This document shows, one piece after another, positions 54,698-63,165 of a stretch of DNA of 64,000 nucleotides. Origin of the DNA: Planctomycetota bacterium. GTDB lineage: Bacteria; Planctomycetota; Phycisphaerae; Sedimentisphaerales; Anaerobacaceae. The notes below the pieces were generated by a model that searched no databases, had not been told where the DNA came from, and saw nothing but the letters and a program-made list of their open reading frames with translations. The stretch is taken from the NCBI GenBank assembly GCA_019456145.1, contig VRUL01000003.1, forward strand, positions 124,001 to 188,000, written 5' to 3'. Positions within the stretch are counted from its first letter, which is position 1. Every line of letters starts with the position of its first letter. A program made the position numbers and the translations under genes.

Positions 54698-55775
54698 ATG
54701 GATATGCAGGAATTATTTCAGGACAAAATGATTATCATCGGCGGGCTGCCAAGAAGCGGGAAGAGCTTGCTAAGAAATTTGATCGGTTCACATAGCCAAA
54801 TTACAATCCTTCCTTCAGGATTCTCTTTTTTCCATTATTTTAGCGAGAAGAAATTTTCTGAACGGGGATGCTATCAGGACAATCTCGACTTCTTTTTTGA
54901 GTCTTACAGAAAAAACAAAAAATATAAAATTACTAAAGAGACAATGGTCGGCAAGGGTAACAATCGGCGAGATTTGTTTATTAATATAATTGAAAGCTAT
55001 CGAAGGGCGCATTACCCGCACAAAAAATACGCCGGTGTATATAATCATGTTGTTGAAGAATATTTCGATACTCTTATTGAATGGTTCGGTTTTGAAGGAT
55101 TAAAATTTATCCAGATAGTTAGAAATCCTTATGACAACTATGCCAGTTGCGTTGTAGCAAAAAAAGTATCTCTGCGCGAAAGACAAGCCAGAAACCCCCA
55201 CGCCTTTATTCACCGCTTTTGTAATATGTGGTCACAATCGGCAGTTATGGGCATATCTCGCGCCTTATAGGTATCCTGCAACATATCGAACACTGTTTTT
55301 TGAGCAGTTTAAGGAAAATCCAGAGGTTTCATTACATGCGCTTTGTGAGTGGCTTCAAGTTCCTTATGAACCGGAAAATATGTTTGAGATGGTTGATTAT
55401 GAACAAAAGCAACCCTCTGCTTTTAAGAGCGACCCCAGAGAAGGAGAGGGCGTCGGCTTTGTCCGCAAGGATAAAATAGATCGACGAGAGATTCTTACGA
55501 GGTATGAGTTAGAAACAATCAGAACAATGTATTGCCCTAATCTTTTATGCGCAACGGATTACGATAAGTCTTATATAAAAGTAAACTATAAATATGGGAA
55601 GGCCGTAAAAGTAAAAGATTATGCGGACACGCTTCCTATGATAATCAGATCTTTTTTATCCCCCCTGCCCTTTAGTAAAGTTATTCTTATTTATTTACGA
55701 CAGATAATAATATTTATAAAAGAAATTTTTGTTGGTTTGTGGCGTAAACTTGAAAAGAGAATTAAGAAGGGGTAG
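54698..55775 (+). pseudogene. Sulfotransferase-fold gene 2, frameshifted
   Basis: Two overlapping frames make one sulfotransferase-like protein. The first (ATG 54698 to 55270) has the P-loop GLPRSGKSLLRNLIGSHSQ and the IVRNPYDNYASCV element. At about 55244 (GCAGTTATGG) one extra base shifts the frame: removing the G gives WSQSALWAYLAPYRYP and the reading goes on in another frame to 55775 (ENPEVSLHALCEWLQVPYEP, then FEMVDYEQKQPSAFKSDPREG). About 360 residues would be restored. An assembly or sequencing error is possible; otherwise the gene is inactive. It lies 27 bases after the ABC gene and ends 4 bases before the next methyltransferase. Confidence 0.8.
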
Positions 55776-55779
55776 AAAA

Positions 55780-56460
55780 ATGAAAAGAACGATTAATGCG
55801 ATACTGGCTAAGTTGACTGGGTTACGGATCGCAAAAGCAATTAATATCAAAGAGATGCCTTACCCTCTGCTCCCCTTCGTTGTGAAAAGAACTGTGTATT
55901 TTTACGACCTGTTACAGAAGATAAAAGGAATCAAAGGCGAAATTGTTGAATGTGGTGTCGGGTGGGGCCGAAGCCTGTTTTTACTTTCTGCCTTGTCAGG
56001 ATTGTACGATACACAAAGACATATATACGGTTTTGATTCTTTCCAGGGATTTCCAGAACCGACTATAGAAGATGAGCCTGAGCGATATAATATCAAGAAA
56101 GGCCGTTACACAACAACAAAAGAAGGAACAATTAGATACTTATTCAATAGCGGTATTGATCATGATTTCATAGATAATAATATCACTCTGGTCGAGGGGT
56201 TTTTCTCAGAAAGCCTAACCAGATACAGGGGTGGTAATATTGCGCTATTACATCTTGATGTTGACTTATACCAGTCCTACAAGGAAACACTCAAATTCTT
56301 TTACCCCAAAGTAGTAAAAGGCGGCATAATCGCATTTGATGAATACCATAAAGTAGAGAAATTTTCAGGGGCAAAAATAGCTATCGACGAATTCTTCTTA
56401 GGAAAAGAAAAAATTCTAAAATCAAGTATAATTAATCGCTATTATGTAATTAAACAGTAA
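55780..56460 (+). CDS. TylF/MycF-like O-methyltransferase
   Basis: 226 residues from ATG 55780 with AAGGGG before it. Blocks IVECGVGWGRSLF (about 49-61), GFDSFQGFPEP, ALLHLDVDLYQSYKETLKFF and GGIIAFDEYH are those of the TylF/MycF family of metal-dependent sugar O-methyltransferases (Asp residues in LDVDLY and DEYH bind Mg). In antibiotic clusters TylF methylates a deoxy sugar hydroxyl. Here it probably methylates a sugar of the surface glycan. It is the last gene of the second set, 29 bases before neuA 3. Confidence 0.85.
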   Translation: MKRTINAILAKLTGLRIAKAINIKEMPYPLLPFVVKRTVYFYDLLQKIKGIKGEIVECGVGWGRSLFLLSALSGLYDTQRHIYGFDSFQGFPEPTIEDEPERYNIKKGRYTTTKEGTIRYLFNSGIDHDFIDNNITLVEGFFSESLTRYRGGNIALLHLDVDLYQSYKETLKFFYPKVVKGGIIAFDEYHKVEKFSGAKIAIDEFFLGKEKILKSSIINRYYVIKQ

Positions 56461-56489
56461 GTAATATATCTTCAGGGTTATAACGCAAA

Positions 56490-57203
56490 ATGAAAGTTGT
56501 CGCAATTATACCAGCTCGCGGTGGTTCAAAATCTATCCCGTTAAAAAACATCAAGTCGTTCTGTGGCAAGCCTCTTTTGGTTCACAGTATCGAGACGGCT
56601 CTCGGGTGTTCTACCATTGACCGGACGATTGTAAGTACGGATTCGGAACAGATAGCAACAGTAGCCAAAGAAGCTTGTGCTGAAGTTCCTTTTCTTCGGC
56701 CTGCTGAATTTGCGCAAGATGATGCACTCGATCTTCCGGTATTTCTTCATTGTCTGGATTGGCTGAAGGCAAATGAAGGGTATGAGCCTGACATCATTGT
56801 TCATTTAAGACCCACATCACCATTAAGAACTGTAGTTATGGTCGAAAAAGCTATTCATAAGCTTATAGAAAATCCACGTGCAGATTCCGTTCGCTCTGTA
56901 TGCACACCAAGCCAAAATCCTTTTAAAATGTGGAGTATTGATAAGGATGGCTTTTTGTCACCATTGATTAAAATTGATATATATGAACAATGGAATCAAC
57001 CAAGACAAAAACTGCCAAAAGTCTATTGGCAGAACGGGTATGTAGACGTTACCCGAAGAACCACCTTGATTAAAAAGCATTCTATGACTGGGGACAAAAT
57101 ATTATCCTTGGTCATCGAGGATACGCATATCATTGACATCGATAACCAAGTAACCTTTGAACTGGCAGAAAAAATTTATCAAAAGAACTGTCTGAAATTA
57201 TGA
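56490..57203 (+). CDS. neuA: Acylneuraminate cytidylyltransferase-like (CMP-nonulosonate synthetase 3)
   Basis: 237 residues. VVAIIPARGGSKSIPLKN (here GSKSIPLKN in place of GSKGIxRKN), DRTIVSTDSEQIA, VPFLRPAEFAQDDA and HLRPTSPLRT are NeuA motifs. It begins a third ulosonate set: its stop overlaps the start of a Gfo/Idh-type gene (ATGA), then come an SDR and the NeuB-phosphatase fusion. In contrast to the other synthetases it has no radical SAM gene after it. The product acid is probably made as a 9-phosphate and dephosphorylated by the fusion protein. Confidence 0.9.
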   Translation: MKVVAIIPARGGSKSIPLKNIKSFCGKPLLVHSIETALGCSTIDRTIVSTDSEQIATVAKEACAEVPFLRPAEFAQDDALDLPVFLHCLDWLKANEGYEPDIIVHLRPTSPLRTVVMVEKAIHKLIENPRADSVRSVCTPSQNPFKMWSIDKDGFLSPLIKIDIYEQWNQPRQKLPKVYWQNGYVDVTRRTTLIKKHSMTGDKILSLVIEDTHIIDIDNQVTFELAEKIYQKNCLKL

Positions 57204-58189
57204 AGGCACTAATTGTTGGATTAGGTTCAATAGGAACCAGACATCTTAATAATTTGAGCCGATTAGGTGTTGACAATCTGTCAGCATTTCGTTCGAGAAA
57301 ACTGCCGCCGCCTACTGAGATACTTGATAAAAATACTCGCATCTTTGAAGATTATAACAAGGCTTTGGAAGATAACCCTGATATGGTAATTATTGCAAAC
57401 CCCACTTCATATCACGTGCCTTTTGCAATAAAAGCTCTTGAAGCAAACTGCCATGTGTATCTGGAAAAGCCAGTCTCAAACTCACTGGATGGTGTCGATC
57501 GCTTGATAGAGCTTGCGCAGAAAAGAAAACGTGTGGTGATGGTCGGATGCCAGCTTCGTTTCCATCCTAATATTGAGGCTATAAAGCAATGGATACAGGC
57601 AAAAGTAATAGGTCGTATTTTTTCTGTATATGTTGATACGGGAGAATCTCTTCCCTCGTGGCATCCCTGGGAGGATTATCAACAAAGCTATGCTGCGCAA
57701 ACCAAGCTGGGCGGCGGTGTTATCCTGACCTTGATTCACGAACTGGATTATTTGTACTGGCTCCTGGGGCCGATGAAGGAAGTTTACGCGATTGGGGGGC
57801 ATTTAACGCCTTTAAAAATAGATGTTGAAGATACCGCTCTGATATCGTTATGGTCGCAGCAAAAAGTGCCTATTCAGTTGCGTATGGATTATTGGCGCAA
57901 ACCTCCTGCCAGGAAGATGCATGTAGTGGGGGAAAAGGGGCAGATTTTCTGGGATTATTATTCGGGACAGGCAAGTGTCGTTCAGGAAGATGGTTCTGTG
58001 ATAGAACAATCAAACCTTTCAGAAAATTGGGAACGCAATGACCTGTTTATTGCTATTATGAAAAATTTCCTGGATACTGTTAAAAATCGAGCTTCTGTTC
58101 GAGTTCCTTTGACAGATGGTGTAAATGTGCTTAAAATAGCTTTGGCAGCAAAAGCTTCGTTGTCGCAAAAGGAGGTCATACATTTGTGA
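57200..58189 (+). CDS. Gfo/Idh/MocA family oxidoreductase
   Basis: 329 residues, no signal peptide, cytoplasmic. Rossmann start LIVGLGSIGTRH (about 4-15), the EKP motif in YLEKPVSN (about 93-100), and HELDYLYWLLG (about 179-189) are family features. Unlike the Tat-exported member at 6156 it belongs to the sugar-nucleotide or nonulosonate operon type, as PtmF- or legionaminic-associated oxidoreductases in other bacteria. It overlaps neuA 3 at the start (ATGA) and the next SDR at the end (GTGA). The likely role is oxidation or reduction of a precursor sugar. Confidence 0.85.
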   Translation: MKALIVGLGSIGTRHLNNLSRLGVDNLSAFRSRKLPPPTEILDKNTRIFEDYNKALEDNPDMVIIANPTSYHVPFAIKALEANCHVYLEKPVSNSLDGVDRLIELAQKRKRVVMVGCQLRFHPNIEAIKQWIQAKVIGRIFSVYVDTGESLPSWHPWEDYQQSYAAQTKLGGGVILTLIHELDYLYWLLGPMKEVYAIGGHLTPLKIDVEDTALISLWSQQKVPIQLRMDYWRKPPARKMHVVGEKGQIFWDYYSGQASVVQEDGSVIEQSNLSENWERNDLFIAIMKNFLDTVKNRASVRVPLTDGVNVLKIALAAKASLSQKEVIHL

Positions 58190-59031
58190 AAAAAGAACCT
58201 GGCCCATATTCGGGAACGCCTTTCGATTTAACGGGCAAAACTGCACTCGTCAGCGGTGGTGCGGGCTTATTAGGTGCCGAATTCTGTAAGGCCTTAGCCT
58301 CAGCAGGAGCAAACATAGTGTTAGCTGACAACGACAAAAAAAAGATGAAAAATACTACCAAAGAGATTCAAAGGACTCTGCCGGAAATCAGCATCATTGC
58401 CCGGTATACTGATGTCACCGACCAAAGCTCGATAGATGAATGTATTGACCTTATCAAAAGTAGATATGGGCAGCTTGACATTCTGGTCAACAGTGCTGCT
58501 GTTGACCCAAAATTTGAAAAAAACTCTGATATTTCAAAGTTTTCCAGCTTCCCTAACTTTCCTAAGGAACTTTGGCAGTATTCCATAGATGTAAACCTCA
58601 CAGGAACGTTCCTTCTTACTCAAAAAGTCTGTAAACTTATGGAAAAAAAGAAGAGAGGTTCGATAATCAATCTTGGTTCCAATTATGGACTCGTTGGCCC
58701 GGACCAGCGTATTTACAAAAAGAAAAATCAATCGCAACAAACGTATAAGCCAGTGGTTTACTCGGTCTGCAAAGCAGGTATCATCGGCTTTACGAAGTAT
58801 TTAGCGACATATTATGCAGGAACGAAGATCAGGGTAAATCTCTTAACGCCCGGCGGCGTTTATAATAATCACGACAAAGATTTTGCTGATAACTATGCTC
58901 AACGTACTGTACTTAGACGTATGTCAGACAAAAAAGAGTTTTGGGGAGGAGTAATATTTCTTGCTTCTGATGCCTCATCATATATGACTGGTGGAAACTT
59001 GGTTATTGATGGCGGATGGACAGCACTGTAA
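58186..59031 (+). CDS. Short-chain dehydrogenase/reductase (PtmA-like)
   Basis: 281 residues with a GTG start (58186) supported by GGAGGT about 9 bases before. The cofactor motif is GGAGLLG (about 25-31), the NSAA element (about 103-106) and the catalytic pair Tyr-x-x-x-Lys is YSVCK (about 188-192); GGWTAL ends the fold. PtmA-type SDRs occur in legionaminic-acid clusters. Between the Gfo/Idh gene and the NeuB fusion, it probably acts on a sugar precursor. Insertions around 120-130 and 165-180 make it longer than average. Confidence 0.85.
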   Translation: MKKEPGPYSGTPFDLTGKTALVSGGAGLLGAEFCKALASAGANIVLADNDKKKMKNTTKEIQRTLPEISIIARYTDVTDQSSIDECIDLIKSRYGQLDILVNSAAVDPKFEKNSDISKFSSFPNFPKELWQYSIDVNLTGTFLLTQKVCKLMEKKKRGSIINLGSNYGLVGPDQRIYKKKNQSQQTYKPVVYSVCKAGIIGFTKYLATYYAGTKIRVNLLTPGGVYNNHDKDFADNYAQRTVLRRMSDKKEFWGGVIFLASDASSYMTGGNLVIDGGWTAL

Positions 59032-59046
59032 AAGGAGAACAGGCTT

Positions 59047-60507
59047 ATGGAAAACCCAACAGTTATTGCAGAAATAGGATGCAATCACAAAGGAGATATT
59101 AATTTAGCAAAAGAATTTATAGATACTGCAAAAAACTTTTGTAAGGTTAATGTAGTAAAATTCCAAAAGCGCGATCCCAAAGAAATTTTAACACCAGAGG
59201 AATACAACTTGCCGCATCCGGTGCCGATGCATTCTTACGGTGATACATATGGCCAGCACAGAGAGTTCCTTGAGTTTACTATTGAACAACATCGTGAGTT
59301 AAAAAACTATTGTGAAGAGCGGGAAATGACATATGGATGCTCTGTATACGACATGACTTCGCTCAAGGATATCATGTCATTAAATCCCGATTTTATCAAA
59401 GTGCCCTCTGCAATTAATACCAACTCTGAGCTGACAGAATATTTGTGTAGGAATTATTCCGGAATGATACACCTTTCTTTGGGTATGACCACAAGGGAGG
59501 AAGAACATCAGATTGTCAACATTTTTCAAAAATGCAATCGTCTGTGTCATCTAATACTTTATGCCTGTACATCCGGATATCCGGTAGCAGCGGAAGATGT
59601 CTGTTTGCTGGAAATCAAGAGACTTATCAAAACATATGGAAATGATGTATATGCTATTGGTTTTTCCGGTCATCATAATGGAATTTCAATTGATCTCGGA
59701 GCATATATGCTTGGTGCAACTTATATTGAAAGGCACTTTACCATCGACCGTACCTGGAAGGGAACAGACCACGCGGCTTCTCTGGAACCCGATGGCCTGC
59801 GCAAATTGAACCGTAATCTCCAAAATGTGAAAAAAGCCTCGTCGTATAAGCACCAGGAAATACTTAACGTCGAAATGCCACAGCGAAAAAAGCTTAAATG
59901 GGACCGGAATCTTAACCCACTTCCTGAGAAAAAAATACTTTATAAGCTTCCAAAAAAGGCTGATACGCATAACATTAAGCTTTTTCTCACGGATGTTGAT
60001 GGTGTCCTTACTGACGCAGGAATGTATTATTCATATGCCGGTGAAGTTTCGAAAAAATTTAATACTCGTGATGGGCAGGCTATCGCCTTGCTTAAAGATG
60101 CTGGGATAAAAACCGGCATGATTACAAGAGAGGACACAAAAATTGTCTCCTGTAGAGCTGAAAAGACAGGTGTTGATTTTCTATACCAGGGCGTAACGGA
60201 TAAGTTGGAAATTGTAAAGTCATTGGCCAAAAAGCTAAAACTTGTGCCTTCGGAAATCTGCTATATCGGCGACGACATTCATGATATTGAGACACTTGAC
60301 TATGTCGGCCTGGCAGCTGTACCGAAGGATGCAATCCGTCAGTGCAAAGCTAAAGCAGATTATATATGTTCGGCCAAAGGAGGAGACGGATGTGTCCGCG
60401 AAGTTGCTGATTTTATTTTGAGTAAGAGAGCAAAGATAAAAGTAACCGAGTATCAACCAGTTAAAAGGAAAAAGAATGAAGTTAAAGACTTTTCTTATAC
60501 CGATTAA
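59047..60507 (+). CDS. neuB: NeuB-type synthase fused to KdsC-like HAD phosphatase
   Basis: 486 residues. Residues 1-265 are a NeuB barrel (IAEIGCNHKGDINLAKEFI, VVKFQKRDP, FIKVPSA, LSLGMTT, ACTSGYPV, GFSGHHNG, ERHFTIDR). In place of the C-terminal SAF domain there is an HAD phosphatase of KdsC type (312-455): Asp316-x-Asp318 (LTDVDGVLTD), GMITRED, and GDDIHD (408-413). The combination suggests a synthase that makes a 9-phosphate acid, as in the animal and KDN-9-phosphate routes, followed by removal of the phosphate in the same protein. It overlaps the next gene by 32 bases. GGAGAACAGG lies before the ATG. Confidence 0.88.
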   Translation: MENPTVIAEIGCNHKGDINLAKEFIDTAKNFCKVNVVKFQKRDPKEILTPEEYNLPHPVPMHSYGDTYGQHREFLEFTIEQHRELKNYCEEREMTYGCSVYDMTSLKDIMSLNPDFIKVPSAINTNSELTEYLCRNYSGMIHLSLGMTTREEEHQIVNIFQKCNRLCHLILYACTSGYPVAAEDVCLLEIKRLIKTYGNDVYAIGFSGHHNGISIDLGAYMLGATYIERHFTIDRTWKGTDHAASLEPDGLRKLNRNLQNVKKASSYKHQEILNVEMPQRKKLKWDRNLNPLPEKKILYKLPKKADTHNIKLFLTDVDGVLTDAGMYYSYAGEVSKKFNTRDGQAIALLKDAGIKTGMITREDTKIVSCRAEKTGVDFLYQGVTDKLEIVKSLAKKLKLVPSEICYIGDDIHDIETLDYVGLAAVPKDAIRQCKAKADYICSAKGGDGCVREVADFILSKRAKIKVTEYQPVKRKKNEVKDFSYTD

Positions 60508-61930
60508 TCAGGGTTTTGTGGCCCGTTATTTCTTACAAACAGATATATTCAAGACACTGCAAGCTTCGGGCAATCGTATCATTGTCCTGGTCCCAAATCC
60601 GGATGATAATTTTTATGAACCTTTTAACCAATATGACAATGTTATCTTCGAACGTTATAATATAGATAAGTGTCAAGAGTATATGCGCAAGACCCCCCTG
60701 GAACGCTGGCTGAAGTTAGTTCGCTTTTACGTCTTAAATGGTCGTTACGATATTCAAACAGCGAAAGACCATTATCAGATTTTCTTAGATGATTACACAA
60801 AAGTTTTCACCAGTGTATTAGGGAGAATCAGGTTATTTGTACTCCACTGCCAGGTAATGCTGTCCAGACGGTCGAAAGTCCTTAGAAAACTTATTTTGTG
60901 GATAGAGCGCGTTTTTTTCTCGCCATCTCTTCATAAAGATATTTTTGAAAAATATCAACCTGATTTATTAATAACATCCAGCATGGGGATTTTAGATTAT
61001 GACCAGTTTCTGCTGCGTGAAGCCTGCCGATATAATATAAAAACGGTTGCAGTGATATTGAGTTGGGACAATACCACAACGAAAGGAATGCCAGGGTATA
61101 TTCCGGATCACGTAGTCGCTTGGACTGAAAATATGAAAAAGGAGCTTATTGAGTTAAATGATGTTCCTGCGAATAAAATATTTGTCGGAGGTGTTGCGCA
61201 TTACGATCACTATTGTCGTGCTGAATCTTTTATGGAAAAGGATATTTTTTGTAAGCATATGGGCCTTGAAAAAAACAAAAAATTGCTTTTCTTTGTTGCA
61301 AAATCACCAAATGGATATCCTTATAATATGGATATCTGCCGTATTATCATGGAGGCAATTAGAGAGAAAAAGTTTAGTGCTCCGGCCCAACTTCTTGTTC
61401 GCCTACATCCCGTTTACTTTCGAAAAACCAATGGGATGTTTGTATTCCAAAACTTCATTGACCAGTTTTACGATTTAAAGAAGAAATATTCCGAACTTAT
61501 TTTAAATGAACCTGATATCCATTCACAGGGTCTTAAGTACTCTATGCCTCAGGAAGAGATCAAAGTATTGGCTTCTATCTTGAAGTATAGTGACGTAGTG
61601 ATCAATATGTTCTCCTCGGTCAATGTTGAAGCCAGCGTATTTGACAGGCCAATTGTCAATGTGTGTTTTGAGGGCGACTCTTACAAAGCTCCGAAGAAAG
61701 CACGTTATAATATTTCAATCGATGAAGCACAAACACATAATCAAAGAATCCTGCGAACCAAAGGTGTTCAAGTTGCATATAATCCTCGGGAATTGATAGA
61801 TTATATCGATCAATATCTTATAAACCCAGAAAAAGACAGACAGGGACGGCTTCAGATTCGCACCAATGAAGCCGGGCCGAATCTCGGCCAAGCCGGCAAA
61901 ACCATTGCAGAACATATACTGTCGCTATAA
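60476..61930 (+). CDS. GT-B-type surface-glycan transferase (paralogue of 34650 gene)
   Basis: 484 residues. Same family as the gene at 34650: DLLITSSMGILD, ILSWDNTTTKGMPGYIPDHVVAWTEN, NKIFVGGVAHYDHY, LLVRLHPVYF and a late YSDVVINMFSSVNVEASVFDRPIVNV. An AAGGA site precedes the ATG, inside the end of the NeuB fusion gene (32-base overlap). The two paralogues close the second and third ulosonate sets respectively, so each may use the CMP-ulosonate of its set. That is inference from position. No membrane segment. Confidence 0.68.
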   Translation: MKLKTFLIPINQGFVARYFLQTDIFKTLQASGNRIIVLVPNPDDNFYEPFNQYDNVIFERYNIDKCQEYMRKTPLERWLKLVRFYVLNGRYDIQTAKDHYQIFLDDYTKVFTSVLGRIRLFVLHCQVMLSRRSKVLRKLILWIERVFFSPSLHKDIFEKYQPDLLITSSMGILDYDQFLLREACRYNIKTVAVILSWDNTTTKGMPGYIPDHVVAWTENMKKELIELNDVPANKIFVGGVAHYDHYCRAESFMEKDIFCKHMGLEKNKKLLFFVAKSPNGYPYNMDICRIIMEAIREKKFSAPAQLLVRLHPVYFRKTNGMFVFQNFIDQFYDLKKKYSELILNEPDIHSQGLKYSMPQEEIKVLASILKYSDVVINMFSSVNVEASVFDRPIVNVCFEGDSYKAPKKARYNISIDEAQTHNQRILRTKGVQVAYNPRELIDYIDQYLINPEKDRQGRLQIRTNEAGPNLGQAGKTIAEHILSL

Positions 61931-62020
61931 AAAGACATATAGAGTTAAAGCTTTTACATATATACATTTCAGTCCTACGCAATAACTTAACACCATCTTT
62001 CTTATCGGGAGAATTGTATA

Positions 62021-63151
62021 TTGCAAAAACTTGTGTATTTATCAACTGCGATCATACCCTCAACACAAGCCAACAGCATCCAAATAATGAAAATGTGCAA
62101 CGCACTATGCAGGTTTAATTTTGATGTAACGTTGTTGGCTGGTGAACCCTACGACAAAAATATCAACGTTTTTGAGTATTACGGCCTTGAAAACACCTTT
62201 TCAATCATTACAAAAAAGACTGGTTACCATAGAGGCTCAACCTTCCTTCTTTCTGTACGGTATTACCCTCTTCTAAAAAAACTGGCTAAAAGTGACGAAG
62301 ATATACTTTTCTATGGAAGGGACGTTATAGCCCTTTATATTCTGGCCCGAGTGGGAAGGCAGGTCATATATGAAGTCCATGATATCTTCAGGAAAGGGCC
62401 AAGAAAATGGGCTGAAGAGCGGTTAATAAAAAGCCAAAATCTTCATAAAATCGTATTTATCTCTGACGAACTCAAAAAGGAGTATCTTAAAAAGTATGAT
62501 AAGCTTTTGGCGGATAATCAAATGATTGTCGCATCGGACGCTGCTGACAGACAGCCTAATTTTACTGAAGCCATAAAGCTAAATGGCAACTTTGATTTCA
62601 ATGCCTGTTATATTGGTAGCTTTCGCAGCGGTAGTGGAGTCGAGATGATTCTAGAAATTGCCAAGAAAATACCTGTTGTGGGTTTTCATCTTTTTGGAGG
62701 TAATGATAAACAGATTTATAGATTTAAACAAAAAGATTCATCGAATGTTCATTTCTATGGACATCTACCTCCAACTCAAACCTACAGGATTAGAAATGCT
62801 GCTGACGTTTTGCTAATACCATATCAGAAAAAAGTGATAGTGTCTCGAAACACTGCTGCTGAAACATCTCAATGGATGTCTCCGATGAAAATGTTTGAAT
62901 ATATGTCCAGCAAAAAACCCATCATCAGTTCAAATCATAAAGTGTTACAGGAAGTGCTAAGACCTAACTATAATTGTCTGCTATGTGAACCTGAAAATGT
63001 TCAACAGTGGATTCAGGCCATCAGAAAACTTAAAGAGGACACAGAACTTTGCAATACTATCAGCGAAAACGCTTACAAGGATTTTCTTAGTCATTACACG
63101 TGGAATAAGAGAATTGATAATATTTTCTTTGAAAAGCTAAACACTCAATAA
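62021..63151 (+). CDS. GT4/GT1-type glycosyltransferase
   Basis: 376 residues beginning at TTG 62021 with GGGAGA about 8 bases before. Typical GT-B retaining features: N-terminal STAIIPSTQANSIQIMKMCNAL, middle YEVHDIFRKGP, then YIGSFRSGSGVEMILEIAKK, and the donor-binding end MKMFEYMSSKKPIISSNHKVLQEVL with NCLLCEPEN. It transfers a hexose or similar sugar from a nucleotide donor. It lies 90 bases after the GT-B paralogue and 15 bases before the last gene, so it is in the same unit. Confidence 0.82.
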   Translation: MQKLVYLSTAIIPSTQANSIQIMKMCNALCRFNFDVTLLAGEPYDKNINVFEYYGLENTFSIITKKTGYHRGSTFLLSVRYYPLLKKLAKSDEDILFYGRDVIALYILARVGRQVIYEVHDIFRKGPRKWAEERLIKSQNLHKIVFISDELKKEYLKKYDKLLADNQMIVASDAADRQPNFTEAIKLNGNFDFNACYIGSFRSGSGVEMILEIAKKIPVVGFHLFGGNDKQIYRFKQKDSSNVHFYGHLPPTQTYRIRNAADVLLIPYQKKVIVSRNTAAETSQWMSPMKMFEYMSSKKPIISSNHKVLQEVLRPNYNCLLCEPENVQQWIQAIRKLKEDTELCNTISENAYKDFLSHYTWNKRIDNIFFEKLNTQ

Positions 63152-63165
63152 GGTAATAACTTATT

